Assembly: GCF_017916325.1 (NCBI RefSeq)
Contig: NC_090166.1
Span: 1,364,228-1,428,227, forward strand
DNA length: 64,000 nt
Source: Leishmania martiniquensis
Lineage: Eukaryota > Euglenozoa > Kinetoplastea > Trypanosomatida > Trypanosomatidae
Direction: 5' to 3'
The notes under the pieces are model-generated. The model ran no database searches, was not told where the DNA came from, and worked only from the letters and a program-made list of their open reading frames with translations. Shown here piece after piece: positions 1 to 10,268 of the stretch. The translations under genes and the position numbers were made by a program. Every line of letters begins with the position of its first letter. Positions within the stretch are counted from its first letter, which is position 1.

Positions 1-754
1 ACTCGGCATCCTTGTCATCGCTGCCCAAGAAGCGGACGCTTCCACGGCACGGCGTGAGCGTCGTCAGAGGCGCTGAACAGAGTGACAAACTCCGCCGCTC
101 CTCGCTCAGCGGGAGATTTTGTGCCAGTGGCGAGTAGTCCTCGGCCCAGCGGCTGCTCGGTCGCAAGATACTATTTAGCCGGCACGCACCAGCGGGGCCG
201 CTTGTACTGCGCGTGCGGCTCGCCACTGCATTGGCGGTGGCGGAAGCGACTGCGGCGCTGAAACAATGCAACCCCCCTGCAGGCGTATCTCGTGGAGAGA
301 AGGGGCACGCTCCGCCACTAGGCGCCGCGAATGAAGAGTCACGCGTGCCATTCCAGACGTCGGGCCCGCGTCGGAAGCTGGAGCTCAAGGCACCATCTGC
401 TGCGGCGCCTCCCAGCTCGACGAAGTCACCGGAGGCCTTCGAGCCGTTCCGGACATCAAACACGCGAGTGCCTGGAGCCCATAGCGGGCTGCCGCCGTCT
501 TCGAGCATCGTGCTTTTCGATACGCTAAAAGAACCCTCACCGATTCCATTCGCGGGTCTGGGAGAGGAAGTGGCAGGCGCAGGCTGGCAGATGCCTCCCT
601 TGTTGCGCACCTCCACTAGCAGCGGAATCTCGAAGGAGGGGGCAGAAGTGGCACTCTTCGCCGGCGCCGCCGCTACATCTGGTCGCTGAGCCGGCGGCGC
701 TGTCTTTGACGGTGCAGTCGAAGTCCGCCTCGGCTGGCAGAGGCCAAACACCAT
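1..754 (-). CDS. Hypothetical protein, 3' end cut off by the window edge
   Basis: The minus strand is open from an ATG at 754-752 to position 1 with no stop, at least 251 codons. The other two minus frames have many stops over the same stretch. An in-frame stop at 883-881 lies upstream and 754 is the first ATG after it. A polypyrimidine run on the coding strand (opposite 781-810) lies just upstream, as expected for trans-splicing, although no AG falls between that run and the ATG, so the true acceptor may lie further upstream. The protein begins MVFGLCQPRRTSTAPSKTAP and is rich in Ala, Pro, Ser and Gly. No domain is recognised. The C-terminus lies outside the window. Coding status rests on the long open frame and position in the minus-strand array. 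Confidence 0.6.
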   Translation of the reverse strand, partial: MVFGLCQPRRTSTAPSKTAPPAQRPDVAAAPAKSATSAPSFEIPLLVEVRNKGGICQPAPATSSPRPANGIGEGSFSVSKSTMLEDGGSPLWAPGTRVFDVRNGSKASGDFVELGGAAADGALSSSFRRGPDVWNGTRDSSFAAPSGGACPFSPRDTPAGGLHCFSAAVASATANAVASRTRSTSGPAGACRLNSILRPSSRWAEDYSPLAQNLPLSEERRSLSLCSAPLTTLTPCRGSVRFLGSDDKDAE

Positions 755-3660
755 TTCAACGGCGGCACAAGCCACGTGCGAGAGAGGGGGCCAAAAGGGA
801 AAAAGAGAAGCCGAGTCCCGTGCCAAAGTGCTGCACTGCAAGGGGCGCAGATGAGTGGATGTACCGGTCTCGAGTGACACTTACACGGGGGCGACCCTGC
901 AGGGCAGCCGGAGCGGGCGATAGAGAAGGGAAAATTCGCTAGCACTAGCACCGCAGGGCGAGGGGGGCCTATGAACAGGCAACAGGAGAAGGGAGAAAAT
1001 AATATAGGACCGCACGCACACATCCATACACATAAGCACATAAGGAAGAGGGAGAGAGCACGCAGAGAGCAGGGGATAGCACGCACACACAAAAAAGGGG
1101 AACCAAGCGAGTCGATGTCCGAACGAGAGCGCGACAGAGAGGGGGGAGCGCTGAGCCACAGCGGCAGGGGGGCAATAGGGGCAGGCACAGTTTTTGGGCG
1201 CGGAGTGTGGGCCGTACGCGCTGCTGCTCGGCATTCAATCACAAGAGAGAAAAGCGTGCGTGAGGGTGCCGAGCACCGATATCAGAACCGGGTGATGGCG
1301 CCCGTTGGCGTATTCACTCCCACCTCTACTTCTCCGTCCCGTCCAACTCCACCTCCGCGTCCGCCTACAACTCGTCTTCTCCAGCCCTTTGATGCAAGCG
1401 CGCGATGAGTCGTGCGGTGCCTGCGAGCGTGCAAGGGCGGGCGCCAGGGGCGGCTACTCTCACGTCAGCTTTACACGACAACGGCGCTCCTACGCAGCGT
1501 GTATACGCACTAGCCAACAACAGAGGGGGGGTCTTCCTGGGGAGTGCGGCACCCTTGCCTCGTGGTGGTAGTGGTGCCCTCCCGACCCCCTGCCTATGGG
1601 TATCCTCCACAGAACGAAGCACAGGGCAGAGAGAGATGATCACCGGGCACCACGCGCTTTCACCACTTCACCAAGCAAAGAGGAAGCCCCAACGACGAAG
1701 GCAGAGCCAGCCCCTCAAGAGGGTATCGCGGAGTCAAGAAGGACCGCCAGGGCTGTATTGGTTATTCAGCGGGGCGAAGACAAGGGAAGGCAGCGCAAGA
1801 TGCACTGCCATCGACTACAAATGGCCGCCGTATGACGTCACTGGGCCACTAGTATGTACGCGGGTGTGGCTGTGTTGCTGCGCAGGGTTGTCGTGGCGCA
1901 TTTTGGGGCGCGCGTTCGTGGAAATGGGCAGCCCGGCAGACGAGTAGGAGGAGAAGGACGGAGAGGCGAGATGGAGGGGGAAGGGGCACCGCAGGCACAG
2001 GAGTTGCGCGATCCGCGAGAACCACGGCGCATTGGTGGGCACATGCGAGAGGAGAAGGGCACCGGGAGCCGCAGCCTCTGTGCCTCTGCACCCATACGCC
2101 CGTCGCCGCAGGAGCAGGGCATGGGCTCCGTCCGCGACAAGCGCAGCTGGCAGCTCTCGGCTCTGCTCTCCCTCTTTTTTTCCCCTTCCGGCAGGTGTGC
2201 GAATGGGTTCGCGCGTGCCGGCCTGTGTCTGTGTGCGCCGAGCGCGGCCGGATCGGCCACCGTCGAGATCCTCGATTGCCCAAAGGATAGAGCACAACAG
2301 GGCGGGGACGGGAAGAGCGAAGGCAGAGCCCGAAACAGAAAACATTTGGCTGCGTGGCAGCGGCGAAAGAGACGGAGGCGCAATCGTTTCGTCGGGAGGA
2401 AATCGGCGGGGGGCGGAGGGCGCTCCAACTGCCCCCTCATCTTCCCTATCGATACGAGGCGAGTGAGAGGGGGGGCACCAAAGAACAAAGAAAGAGATAA
2501 CATACGGAAATCACCAAGCGGAACGGAGATCAACGCCGTAGAGTGCGTGACATCACACGAGGAGGTGAGCGCCCCTCAAGAAGGGCTCCGAGAGAGGTAC
2601 ACAAAAGGGAGATGTGCAGAGATAACGGAAGGGAGACAGGCGACAGCTGAGCGAAGCAAGGGAAAGGGAAGGAGGGCGCCGCGGCCCCTTTCCGCCCCCT
2701 CTCCAACGTGTACAAAAACACCTTTTTTCTTCTTCGTCGATGGCGTCGCATAGAGATATGTGCAGCGGATGCGGAGGTTACACACATACTGCGGAAGGAA
2801 AGACTTTTCGGATGCGGTGGCAGTGCGTACCGCCGCACCTCGATGCAGCGTGTACGGCTGCTGAGGATAATGGTCGGCTACACTCAGCAGACACACAGAT
2901 AGGGGGGGGAGAGGGCAATGGAAAAGATTGGAAGAGATGCACTGCAGTGCTCCATACAGTTCAGTGGATGGAGGCGGGTCGACGCACGTGAAAGGCATCG
3001 GTGCCCACTGTCGCAAGGGCAACCGCTACAGGAGAGAGGAAGGAGGCAGACAAAGAGGGAGCACAAAGCCCAAACAGTCACATTGAAATGGGGAGGGAGG
3101 GGAGGAGGGCATCAGACAATGATGAGAAAGAGGAAAGTGAAGAGGGGGGAGAGAGCGAGAAAGCGGCAACAGAAAAGGGATACGCCACATACGCGCTAGC
3201 TGCAGCCACGCGCAACAGGGGCGCGACATGCGGAGAGGCAGCGCAGCGAAGCAGGCGAGGGGGGTGAAGGGATTCGGCTCATATACGTATAGGCGCACTT
3301 CATACGCCACCGCAGCAGAGTCGAGCGGCGGAGGAGAGGGGTAGGGCAGCGCAACGCCTCTCTCCGGCAGCAGTGCGCACATGAGGACTGTCCGCGGCGG
3401 AGCGCGTCCACATGTGCAAAGTAGTCGAGCGCGAAGCACAACGGAGGTGACCCGACTATTGGAAAGGAAATACAAAGAGGAGAGCCCAGCTGCCACCCCC
3501 TCCCCAATGCATCCATTCCACCAACCATACACGCGAAGCGGCAACGGTCGCGCCGGCTCACAGCGGAGGGTACCGCCCAGCTTACCACTATCACCACGAT
3601 GGACACATTTCCACACACGGTCGCCTATCTCGCAGTCGGCAGCTCGCCATGTGATGCACA
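755..3660. other. Intergenic, pyrimidine-rich on the minus strand
   Basis: About 2.9 kb with no convincing gene. The plus strand is purine-rich, with runs near 781-810, 1115-1150 and 3050-3180, so the coding strand carries polypyrimidine tracts typical of kinetoplastid UTRs and intergenic DNA. Open frames on both strands here are low-complexity translations of these tracts. Confidence 0.6.
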
Positions 3661-3671
3661 CGGGTTCGCTG

Positions 3672-4721
3672 TCAGCCCACGAGTGGGTAGGGCTCGTGAG
3701 GGGGGCTCCCGAATGGTGCCGCGAAGCCCACAGCCCACTCTCGGGGGGGGGGAGGGGGGAATAGATGCACCACCGCCGCCGTGACGGGTCTGCCAGAAGG
3801 TGCTGCAGTTTGGCACTGCACACCTACCAGGACGTCTCCATCATCTGCCGCTGCAGTGGCCGCGGCGGGCGCACACGGAACAGAGGCGCAGAAGCCGCTC
3901 ACGCGCGCTTCGGCGCATTCCACGCTCGCTCAGCTGCAAACTGGCCAATGCGGACGCTGGCGCTTCCGCGCCGCCCCATCCCACCCGCCGGATGAGTGGA
4001 AAGGGCATGAGGCTGGCAACAGAGGAAGAGGGGCAGAGCTTCGTGATTCAGCTGCCGCCTCGGGGACCGCAGATTCTGGAAAGGGAAGAGAAAGCTGCGA
4101 GGGGCCGCCGCCGCCGCCACTCGTGCCACGCGCATGGAACACAGCGTTGCGGACAACGTGCGAGAAGTCGCGCATCGTCATCGGTGAAGAGTTTCCGGAC
4201 ATCCGCGGGGCTGTCGATGGGCATGGCAGCCCTCTGGCCGCTTCCTGCAGGACCCGGTGCTGCCAGCAGGCCCGGTCTGTGGTTGTGGGAAGCATGCCAG
4301 CATTGGCGGAGGCCCTGCGTGGCGCTCTCACGGGAGTAGCAGCGGCTTCGGGGGCTGGAAACTGCACAAATGCACTCGCAACCGCCAATGAACCAGCAGT
4401 CGTGGCCGAGCCAACGAGCTCAGAGAGGGCAGCTGCAGCGTCTTCGTGTTTCCCCCGCCCTCGTCCGCGCCTGATTCGGCGAGCTCAGATACCTCAGAAG
4501 CCTTTTCTGCCACCGGGAAGTAGACAACGCCGGCGGCACCGCTGCGTGTCCCACCGGTCCCTCTTCGCCGCCCTGGTGCAGTACCGCTCCCCCTCGGCAG
4601 GCAGGGTACCACGGAAGCAGCTGGCCCCTTCGATGTAAACGTCTCCTTCGCCAAGGCGAAGGAAGTGGCGACACCCCTTCTTGGGCGGCAGTCGCGGTCC
4701 GGGCGGTGTGACCGGAGTCAT
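3672..4721 (-). pseudogene. Possible decayed gene in several frames
   Basis: Protein-like segments on the minus strand jump between frames. One starts at an ATG at 4721 (MTPVTPPGPRLPPKKGCRHF). A second carries an acidic stretch (VAEKASEVSELAESGADEGG) around 4520-4450. A third runs about 4388-3930, and a fourth 3923-3672. None is a complete gene, and order and strand match the surrounding array, so the simplest reading is a gene broken by frameshifts. No family is recognised. The alternative is that these are chance open frames in GC-rich DNA. A plus-strand frame across 3781-4638 lacks an ATG start and goes against the direction of all neighbours. Confidence 0.3.
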
Positions 4722-5311
4722 TGCTGTCTCCAAGAGGCAAAGGTCAGGGAGCACTAGCGGCACGCGTGGGGCGGCCCTGCCTTTCTTGGTGATTTTGAGA
4801 GCCACACACGCAGAGAGCTGACCGCGCAGCACCAGCCGTCGACAGGCCTACAGCACCATACCATTCTCGACGCGCGGGCGATCCTTTAATTTGCTGGCGT
4901 CAGCCGTGTCACCGCAAAACGGGCGGCGGTGCGCGCTTCAAGCTCTGAAGGAGGGAAGGTGCCAGTGGGTTGGCGCTGCCGTAGTTATGGGCAGTAGGGA
5001 CGCCGCTCCCGCTGAGGTACTCGACAGGATTCTGCGTCGGCTTGGCACGCGTGCTGTGTTCCCTACCCTGCTTCGAGTCTCCATAGACCTCCGCCTCCCC
5101 CGTCTCATGGGTCTCCAGCGCATTGTCCTCTCCCTGCTGCTCAGCTGGTGCACTTCCCTTGCAGCAGAGTCCGATGCACGGGCAGCACGAAGGGAGCAGC
5201 ACAGCAATGACACCGAGAAGCGGGCTTCCAGCGACACCTCCGACGATGAAACCTGCGACTGCACCAACGGAGAGGTCGGGCTTGAGTGCCTCACAGCGGC
5301 ATACCTTTTGT

Positions 5312-7129
5312 TCAACTTGTCTTTATTGGGGCCTTCGTCGTCATCGGAGGCTTCGTTGGTTCAGGGGCCTTTGACGTCGTTGGAGGCTTCGTTGGTTCAG
5401 GGGCCTTTGACGTCGTTGGAGGCTTCGTTGGTTCAGGGGCCTTCGACGTCGTCGGAGGCTTCGTTGGTTCAGGGGCCTTCGACGTCGTTGGAGGCTTCGT
5501 TGGTTCAGGGGCCTTCGACGTCGTTGGAGGCTTCGTTGGTTCAGGGGCCTTTGACGTCGTTGGAGGCTTCGTTGGTTCAGGGGCCTTCGACGTCGTCGGA
5601 GGCTTCGTTGGTTCAGGGGCCTTCGACGTCGTCGGAGGCTTCGTTGGTTCAGGGGCCTTTGACGTCGTTGGAGGCTTCGTTGGTTCAGGGGCCTTCGACG
5701 TCGTTGGAGGCTTCGTTGGTTCAGGGGCCTTCGACGTCGTCGGAGGCTTCGTTGGTTCAGGGGCCTTCGACGTCGTTGGAGGCTTCGTTGGTTCAGGGGC
5801 CTTTGACGTCGTTGGAGGCTTCGTTGGTTCAGGGGCCTTCGACGTCGTCGGAGGCTTCGTTGGTTCAGGGGCCTTCGACGTCGTTGGAGGCTTCGTTGGT
5901 TCAGGGGCCTTCGACGTCGTTGGAGGCTTCGTTGGTTCAGGGGCCTTCGACGTCGTTGGAGGCTTCGTTGGTTCAGGGGCCTTCGACGTCGTTGGAGGCT
6001 TCGTTGGTTCAGGGGCCTTCGACGTCGTTGGAGGCTTCGTTGGTTCAGGGGCCTTTGACGTCGTTGGAGGCTTCGTTGGTTCAGGGGCCTTCGACGTCGT
6101 CGGAGGCTTCGTTGGTTCAGGGGCCTTCGACGTCGTCGGAGGCTTCGTTGGTTCAGGGGCCTTCGACGTCGTTGGAGGCTTCGTTGGTTCAGGGGCCTTC
6201 GACGTCGTCGGAGGCTTCGTTGGTTCAGGGGCCTTCGACGTCGTTGGAGGCTTCGTTGGTTCAGGGGCCTTCGACGTCGTCGGAGGCTTCGTTGGTTCAG
6301 GGGCCTTTGACGTCGTTGGAGGCTTCGTTGGTTCAGGGGCCTTTGACGTCGTTGGAGGCTTCGTTGGTTCAGGGGCCTTTGACGTCGTTGGAGGCTTCGT
6401 TGGTTCAGGGGCCTTTGACGTCGTTGGAGGCTTCGTTGGTTCAGGGGCCTTTGACGTCGTCGGAGGCTTCGTTGGTTCAGGGGCCTTCGACGTCGTCGGA
6501 GGCTTCGTTGGTTCAGGGGCCTTCGACGTCGTTGGAGGCTTCGTTGGTTCAGGGGCCTTCGACGTCGTCGGAGGCTTCGTTGGTTCAGGGGCCTTTGACG
6601 TCGTCGGAGGCTTCGTTGGTTCAGGGGCCTTTGACGTCGTTGGAGGCTTCGTTGGTTCAGGGGCCTTTGACGTCGTTGGAGGCTTCGTTGGTTCAGGGGC
6701 CTTCGACGTCGTTGGAGGCTTCGTTGGTTCAGGGGCCTTTGACATCTTCGCTGTTGCTTTTTTTTCCTTGGCACGGGCTGCCGCCGACTTGGCGGCCGTT
6801 GTTATGGTGGCAGATGTCATCAGCATTTCCTGTTCAGGTGCAGAGAAGCGTGCAGAGGCGTAAAGCACCTCCGTGGCCGCCCCGATCTCCTCATGCAGTT
6901 GCGTCAACGTGGGTCCGTCACCGCGTGGAGGCTCTGAGGGCAGATGCGGCATGGCGGATAGAGTGGCAGTAGCTTCCTCCACGGTGGGTGAGCGGGCCAT
7001 GACCGCGTTAGGCACTTTCCCACCCGTGCCACAGAGAAGCAGCAGGAGGAGCACGGCCGCAGGCCATGCACGGCGCATGAGCGGCATGGGTGCACGCGTG
7101 GGTCCAGTCGAGACGCGCAGATGGGTCAT
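5312..7129 (-). CDS. Secreted Thr/Pro/Lys repeat protein (PPG- or mucin-like)
   Basis: Minus-strand frame of 605 residues from the ATG at 7129. Alternative ATGs at 7087 and 7078 sit directly before a hydrophobic segment (AWPAAVLLLLLLCGTGG) that looks like a signal peptide. About 110 unique residues follow, then roughly 39 copies of a 12-residue unit, TTSKAPEPTKPP, and a short end (MTTKAPIKTS). No C-terminal hydrophobic tail is seen, so a GPI anchor or membrane segment is unlikely and the product is probably secreted. The Thr/Ser/Pro density suggests O-glycosylation or phosphoglycosylation, as in Leishmania proteophosphoglycans, but the repeat is Lys-rich and unlike the usual Ser-rich PPG unit, so that is analogy only. 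Recurrent variation between DNA units is silent in this frame. The open frame extends to 7318 but without an ATG there. Confidence 0.75.
   Translation of the reverse strand: MTHLRVSTGPTRAPMPLMRRAWPAAVLLLLLLCGTGGKVPNAVMARSPTVEEATATLSAMPHLPSEPPRGDGPTLTQLHEEIGAATEVLYASARFSAPEQEMLMTSATITTAAKSAAARAKEKKATAKMSKAPEPTKPPTTSKAPEPTKPPTTSKAPEPTKPPTTSKAPEPTKPPTTSKAPEPTKPPTTSKAPEPTKPPTTSKAPEPTKPPTTSKAPEPTKPPTTSKAPEPTKPPTTSKAPEPTKPPTTSKAPEPTKPPTTSKAPEPTKPPTTSKAPEPTKPPTTSKAPEPTKPPTTSKAPEPTKPPTTSKAPEPTKPPTTSKAPEPTKPPTTSKAPEPTKPPTTSKAPEPTKPPTTSKAPEPTKPPTTSKAPEPTKPPTTSKAPEPTKPPTTSKAPEPTKPPTTSKAPEPTKPPTTSKAPEPTKPPTTSKAPEPTKPPTTSKAPEPTKPPTTSKAPEPTKPPTTSKAPEPTKPPTTSKAPEPTKPPTTSKAPEPTKPPTTSKAPEPTKPPTTSKAPEPTKPPTTSKAPEPTKPPTTSKAPEPTKPPTTSKAPEPTKPPTTSKAPEPTKPPTTSKAPEPTKPPTTSKAPEPTKPPMTTKAPIKTS
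5331..6734. repeat. Tandem repeat, 39 units of 36 bp
   Basis: Units begin at 5331 and recur every 36 bp, with a partial unit from 6735. The first (5331-5366) is divergent. The other 38 are nearly identical and differ essentially at two positions only, a T/C at base 6 and a T/C at base 16 of the unit (gccttYgacgtcgtY). On the coding minus strand these are third positions, TCA/TCG (Ser) and CCA/CCG (Pro), so the encoded repeat does not change. The unit is a multiple of three and contains no stop in four of the six frames. Confidence 0.97.
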
Positions 7130-7897
7130 CGAGTCTGTGGCGCACAGGGTGCTTCCGCGTGTGCGACTCCTCTGAGGCTTAGCGCGCACGTCCCTCCGTA
7201 CTTTGGCGAGGGAGGGTCGAACCGGCGAGAGACGAGAGAGGAATATGCGCGCGGTGACGCCAGACGGGCTCCACAATGGGACGCAAACGGCATGCGAGGA
7301 GACGGGGATGCGAAACACTCACATGACCGTCGTGTACACAGAGAGAGAGGGAGGGGGGCGTATAGGTCGACGTCCAGACATACGTGAGGGGCGAAGTGGA
7401 CATGTGGTCGGGGTGGGGTTGGAAAGAGAGAGTGGGCGCCGTTTCGAGGGTGCCCCACAGCCGCAACACGCGCATCGAAGAAGACGAGGACGGACGAGGG
7501 GGGAAAGGGCGTAGAGGAAGACGAGGGAGCAGACGGCTACCAAGGGAAGACGGTGAGGCAGCTGCGATTAGCGTTGATGTGCGTGATGCACCCCAGCATC
7601 CGACTGACGGAGTAAGTCCTCCGGCCGCGGTTCGCGCCGCTCGCTGGAGCGGTCGACACATTGCTGGGCTACACCGCGGCGTCCACGGAAGCAGGCCGAT
7701 TTCACATCCCATTTCGTATACCCCTCACTTGGCGGCATAACGCCAGCATCGCAGTTCGCGCAGTCTTTCGTGCTTTCCGCTGGAGTGGAGCTGAAGCAGC
7801 ACACACACTCCCCCTGTCGGCCGCATGCACTCACAGGCAGACACACATCTCGTCATCAAAGCCGATCGAGTCCACCAAGCAAGACCGAAGGGTTATG
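7130..7897. other. Intergenic region
   Basis: About 770 bp without a supported gene. It contains purine-rich plus-strand runs (for example 7338-7358), giving coding-strand polypyrimidine tracts suitable as splice acceptors for the repeat protein downstream. Confidence 0.5.
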
Positions 7898-10268
7898 TCA
7901 ACCTGACGACAGCGCCTCCAAGACCGCCTTCACCTCCTCAGTTTGTCGCTGCGCTGCCGTGCAGCCGTCCATGCCGAGGTATAGTAGCCGCGACAGGCTC
8001 AGCAGGACCGTGAAACTGGCGGGTTGGCCAGGACCTGCAGCAGCTGGACCGGCGCCCCGCTGAGGTGCAGCTCGCGCGGACTGGCGCACTCGCCGAGAGG
8101 ACCGATATCGTGGAGGCGCAGACATTGCCCCAAGAGAAGCCTCTCCAGCGAGCAGGAGCGACTCACACCGGATATGCGGCGCACACTGCTGCCAGTGGCA
8201 ACGATCTCACGAGAGCTCGGTGCCAGTCCCAGTGGCCTGAGGTCAAACAGCTGAGCGCACGCACTCACCTCTACAGCCTCCAGCGCAGTGCAGTGCTGCA
8301 AGGCCGCTACGGAGGTTCGTGTGAAGCTGGAGGCATGCAAGATGGTCAAGCTCGGTACAGGCGAAAGTGCGGCCAGCAGCGGCACATCGAAGTACCGCAT
8401 TCCCAAGCGAGAACGGCTGCGACTCTCACGCAGCCCATCAAGCACCTCCACAGTGCTCTCTGAGATGAGCATATCACGCAGCGTGGGAATACCACCGCAG
8501 ACGCTCACGTCGGTCAAGTTCAAGCACCCGTACAGGCATAGCGAGACAAGGGTGCGACTCAGCGCCAGACCAGTAAGCTCGAAGACGCCGCTCTGTGAGG
8601 CGGCGATATCCCTCAGCGACGGCGCCATTCCCAACGGGGACAAGCTGTAGAGCCGAGAACAGCGGGTGAGCACACCCTTCTCCAGCACCACCAAGCCCCC
8701 AATCCCCGCAAGCGAGGTAAGGCTTGTGGTGTTGAAGAGATGCAGCACCCGCAGGTGGGGCCGCAGAGCGGTTAGACAGAGTGAAGGAGCGGCGCCCGCA
8801 GCGGCGGCAGGAGAGGTGTGGTGCAGCCCACGGCCAGAGACTACATGGGCAGCCCGCCGGGCGCCTGAGCTCCTTCCGCGCCCTGCCGCCGCCGCCGAAC
8901 CAACTTTCCCCATCCACGCCCGGTTTGCGTCAGCACAGCTCTGCTAAATGCCTATAGGCTGAGAAGTCGCGCGCACTCGCGCCGCCTCGGCGGCCCCCGA
9001 CTGAGTGGTGTAGTCGGGACTGTCTGCCGCCTGCAGCGCATCCGCCGGATGCCGCAGCTCCGGGGACAGTATCCATTCCGTCACCCCAATCGGGTAGCCC
9101 TCAATGAGCAGCTCCACCACCGCGCATCGGTGAAGGCACCACAACCGATCCACGGTCGCCACGAATTCGACCGCGGCACGCTGTGGCTGCACAGATGCCG
9201 GATGCGCCGGCACCAACTCATTCGCCGCACGACCATCACGGCGTCCTAGCTTGAGCACACCTTCTCACCACTCTCTGCGCCCTGTGCCACAGTCGCACCC
9301 GCAGGGATCCCTTTGTTCCGCCCATGCGCGCCGCTTCGGACGGCAAAAGCAGGTGTGGAGCGATCACCTCGATAGATGGCGGAGCGCACACGCTCTGGCC
9401 GTCGACTGGAGGAGGCGTACCATCCGCAAGTGAAGATCCTATGCCGTTGTCCCTGCGCCCATCGCTGACGGCCAAATTCGGTTCCTCGCCCGCCCTTTCC
9501 TTCCCCAGGCAGCGACGTGCTTCACGTGGCGGGCCTGCCAGCGTGCATGCTGTTGGTCGGCCATACCACCAGGCAGCGTTCCACATCGCTGCCGTGAGTC
9601 CCTCCAACGATATCTCGCGCACCACTCGACAGTCAAGCAGATGACTGTCGCCGACAACAGAAGCGGCCACGCCGCTGAATCGGTTGCTGAGATGCGGAAA
9701 AGCGGGAGCTTCATGCCGGGTCGAGGCTGCTCGGAGGTGGTGCAGCTTTGCCTCTGGAGTCGTGCGGAAGCACTTCGCGGCGTCGCACCGCAAGAACGTT
9801 GCTGCGCTAGGGAAGAAGAGCACTGCGAGTCGCTCGCTGGTCAGTTGAGCATGCGGGCCCGGTGCCGCCAGCGCGAGTGGAAGCGGCGATTCATCCATAC
9901 GGTAGGAGAAAATCCACTGGAGAGCGGTCACGTCCAGCTGCCCTGCGGTCGTCGCGGCCTCTGCGTTTGCTCGGCAGCCTCTCTCGCCACCGCCACCACC
10001 GCCCTCAGGTAACTTTTAAGCCGTGCTCAGCGAGCTTCGGCCCCGCTCGCTGCTGGCGCGTGCGCCTTTCATCGCTGTACTCCGCCGCACCACCGCCATG
10101 AAAGTTGGACAAGGCTCGCGCAAACGGGCTGCCACCGCTGCTCTGCACGTGAACATCTCGCTCGCCTCGGTGGCCGAGGGTCAGAATCTCGTCGTTGTCG
10201 TTCCCGAACAGCCACACACCCATCACAGGTAGTGGTCGAAGGAGGTCATCGCTCCCGAGCACCGACAT
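7898..10268 (-). pseudogene. Decayed leucine-rich-repeat gene
   Basis: Minus-strand pieces read in order as one broken gene. Frames are 10268-10005, 9898-9236, 9258-8947, 8913-7999, and a tail ending at 7898. The third and fourth pieces are in the same frame and are separated only by one TAG at 8944-8946. The second and third overlap at 9236-9258 and need a frameshift there. Near 8020 the frame shifts again, into a plausible C-terminus (SRLLYLGMDGCTAAQ). The 8913-7999 piece (304 residues) carries repeated LRR-type strands such as LVSLCLYGCLNLTDVSVCGG, LTILHASSFTRTSV and LERLLLGQCLRLHDIGPLGE. LRR proteins are common in kinetoplastids with varied roles, so no specific function can be given. Sequencing error could explain some breaks, but several independent ones argue for decay. 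Confidence 0.6.

Noticed and set aside
1854..2753. Plus-strand frame of 299 codons
   Set aside because: Translation of purine-rich intergenic DNA (Arg/Gly/Glu-rich), against the array.
5341..6774. Second minus-strand frame, Arg/Gln/Leu repeat
   Set aside because: Overlaps the accepted frame. Variants alter Gln/Arg, and it has no unique N- or C-terminal domain.
5286..6863. Plus-strand Gly/Phe/Val repeat frame of 525 codons
   Set aside because: Open only because the 36-bp unit has no stop in it. No signal peptide, wrong direction and ATG-poor context.
4891..6972. Plus-strand open frame of 693 codons through the repeat
   Set aside because: Shadow of the minus-strand repeat gene. Unit variants change residues in this frame, and it runs against the array.
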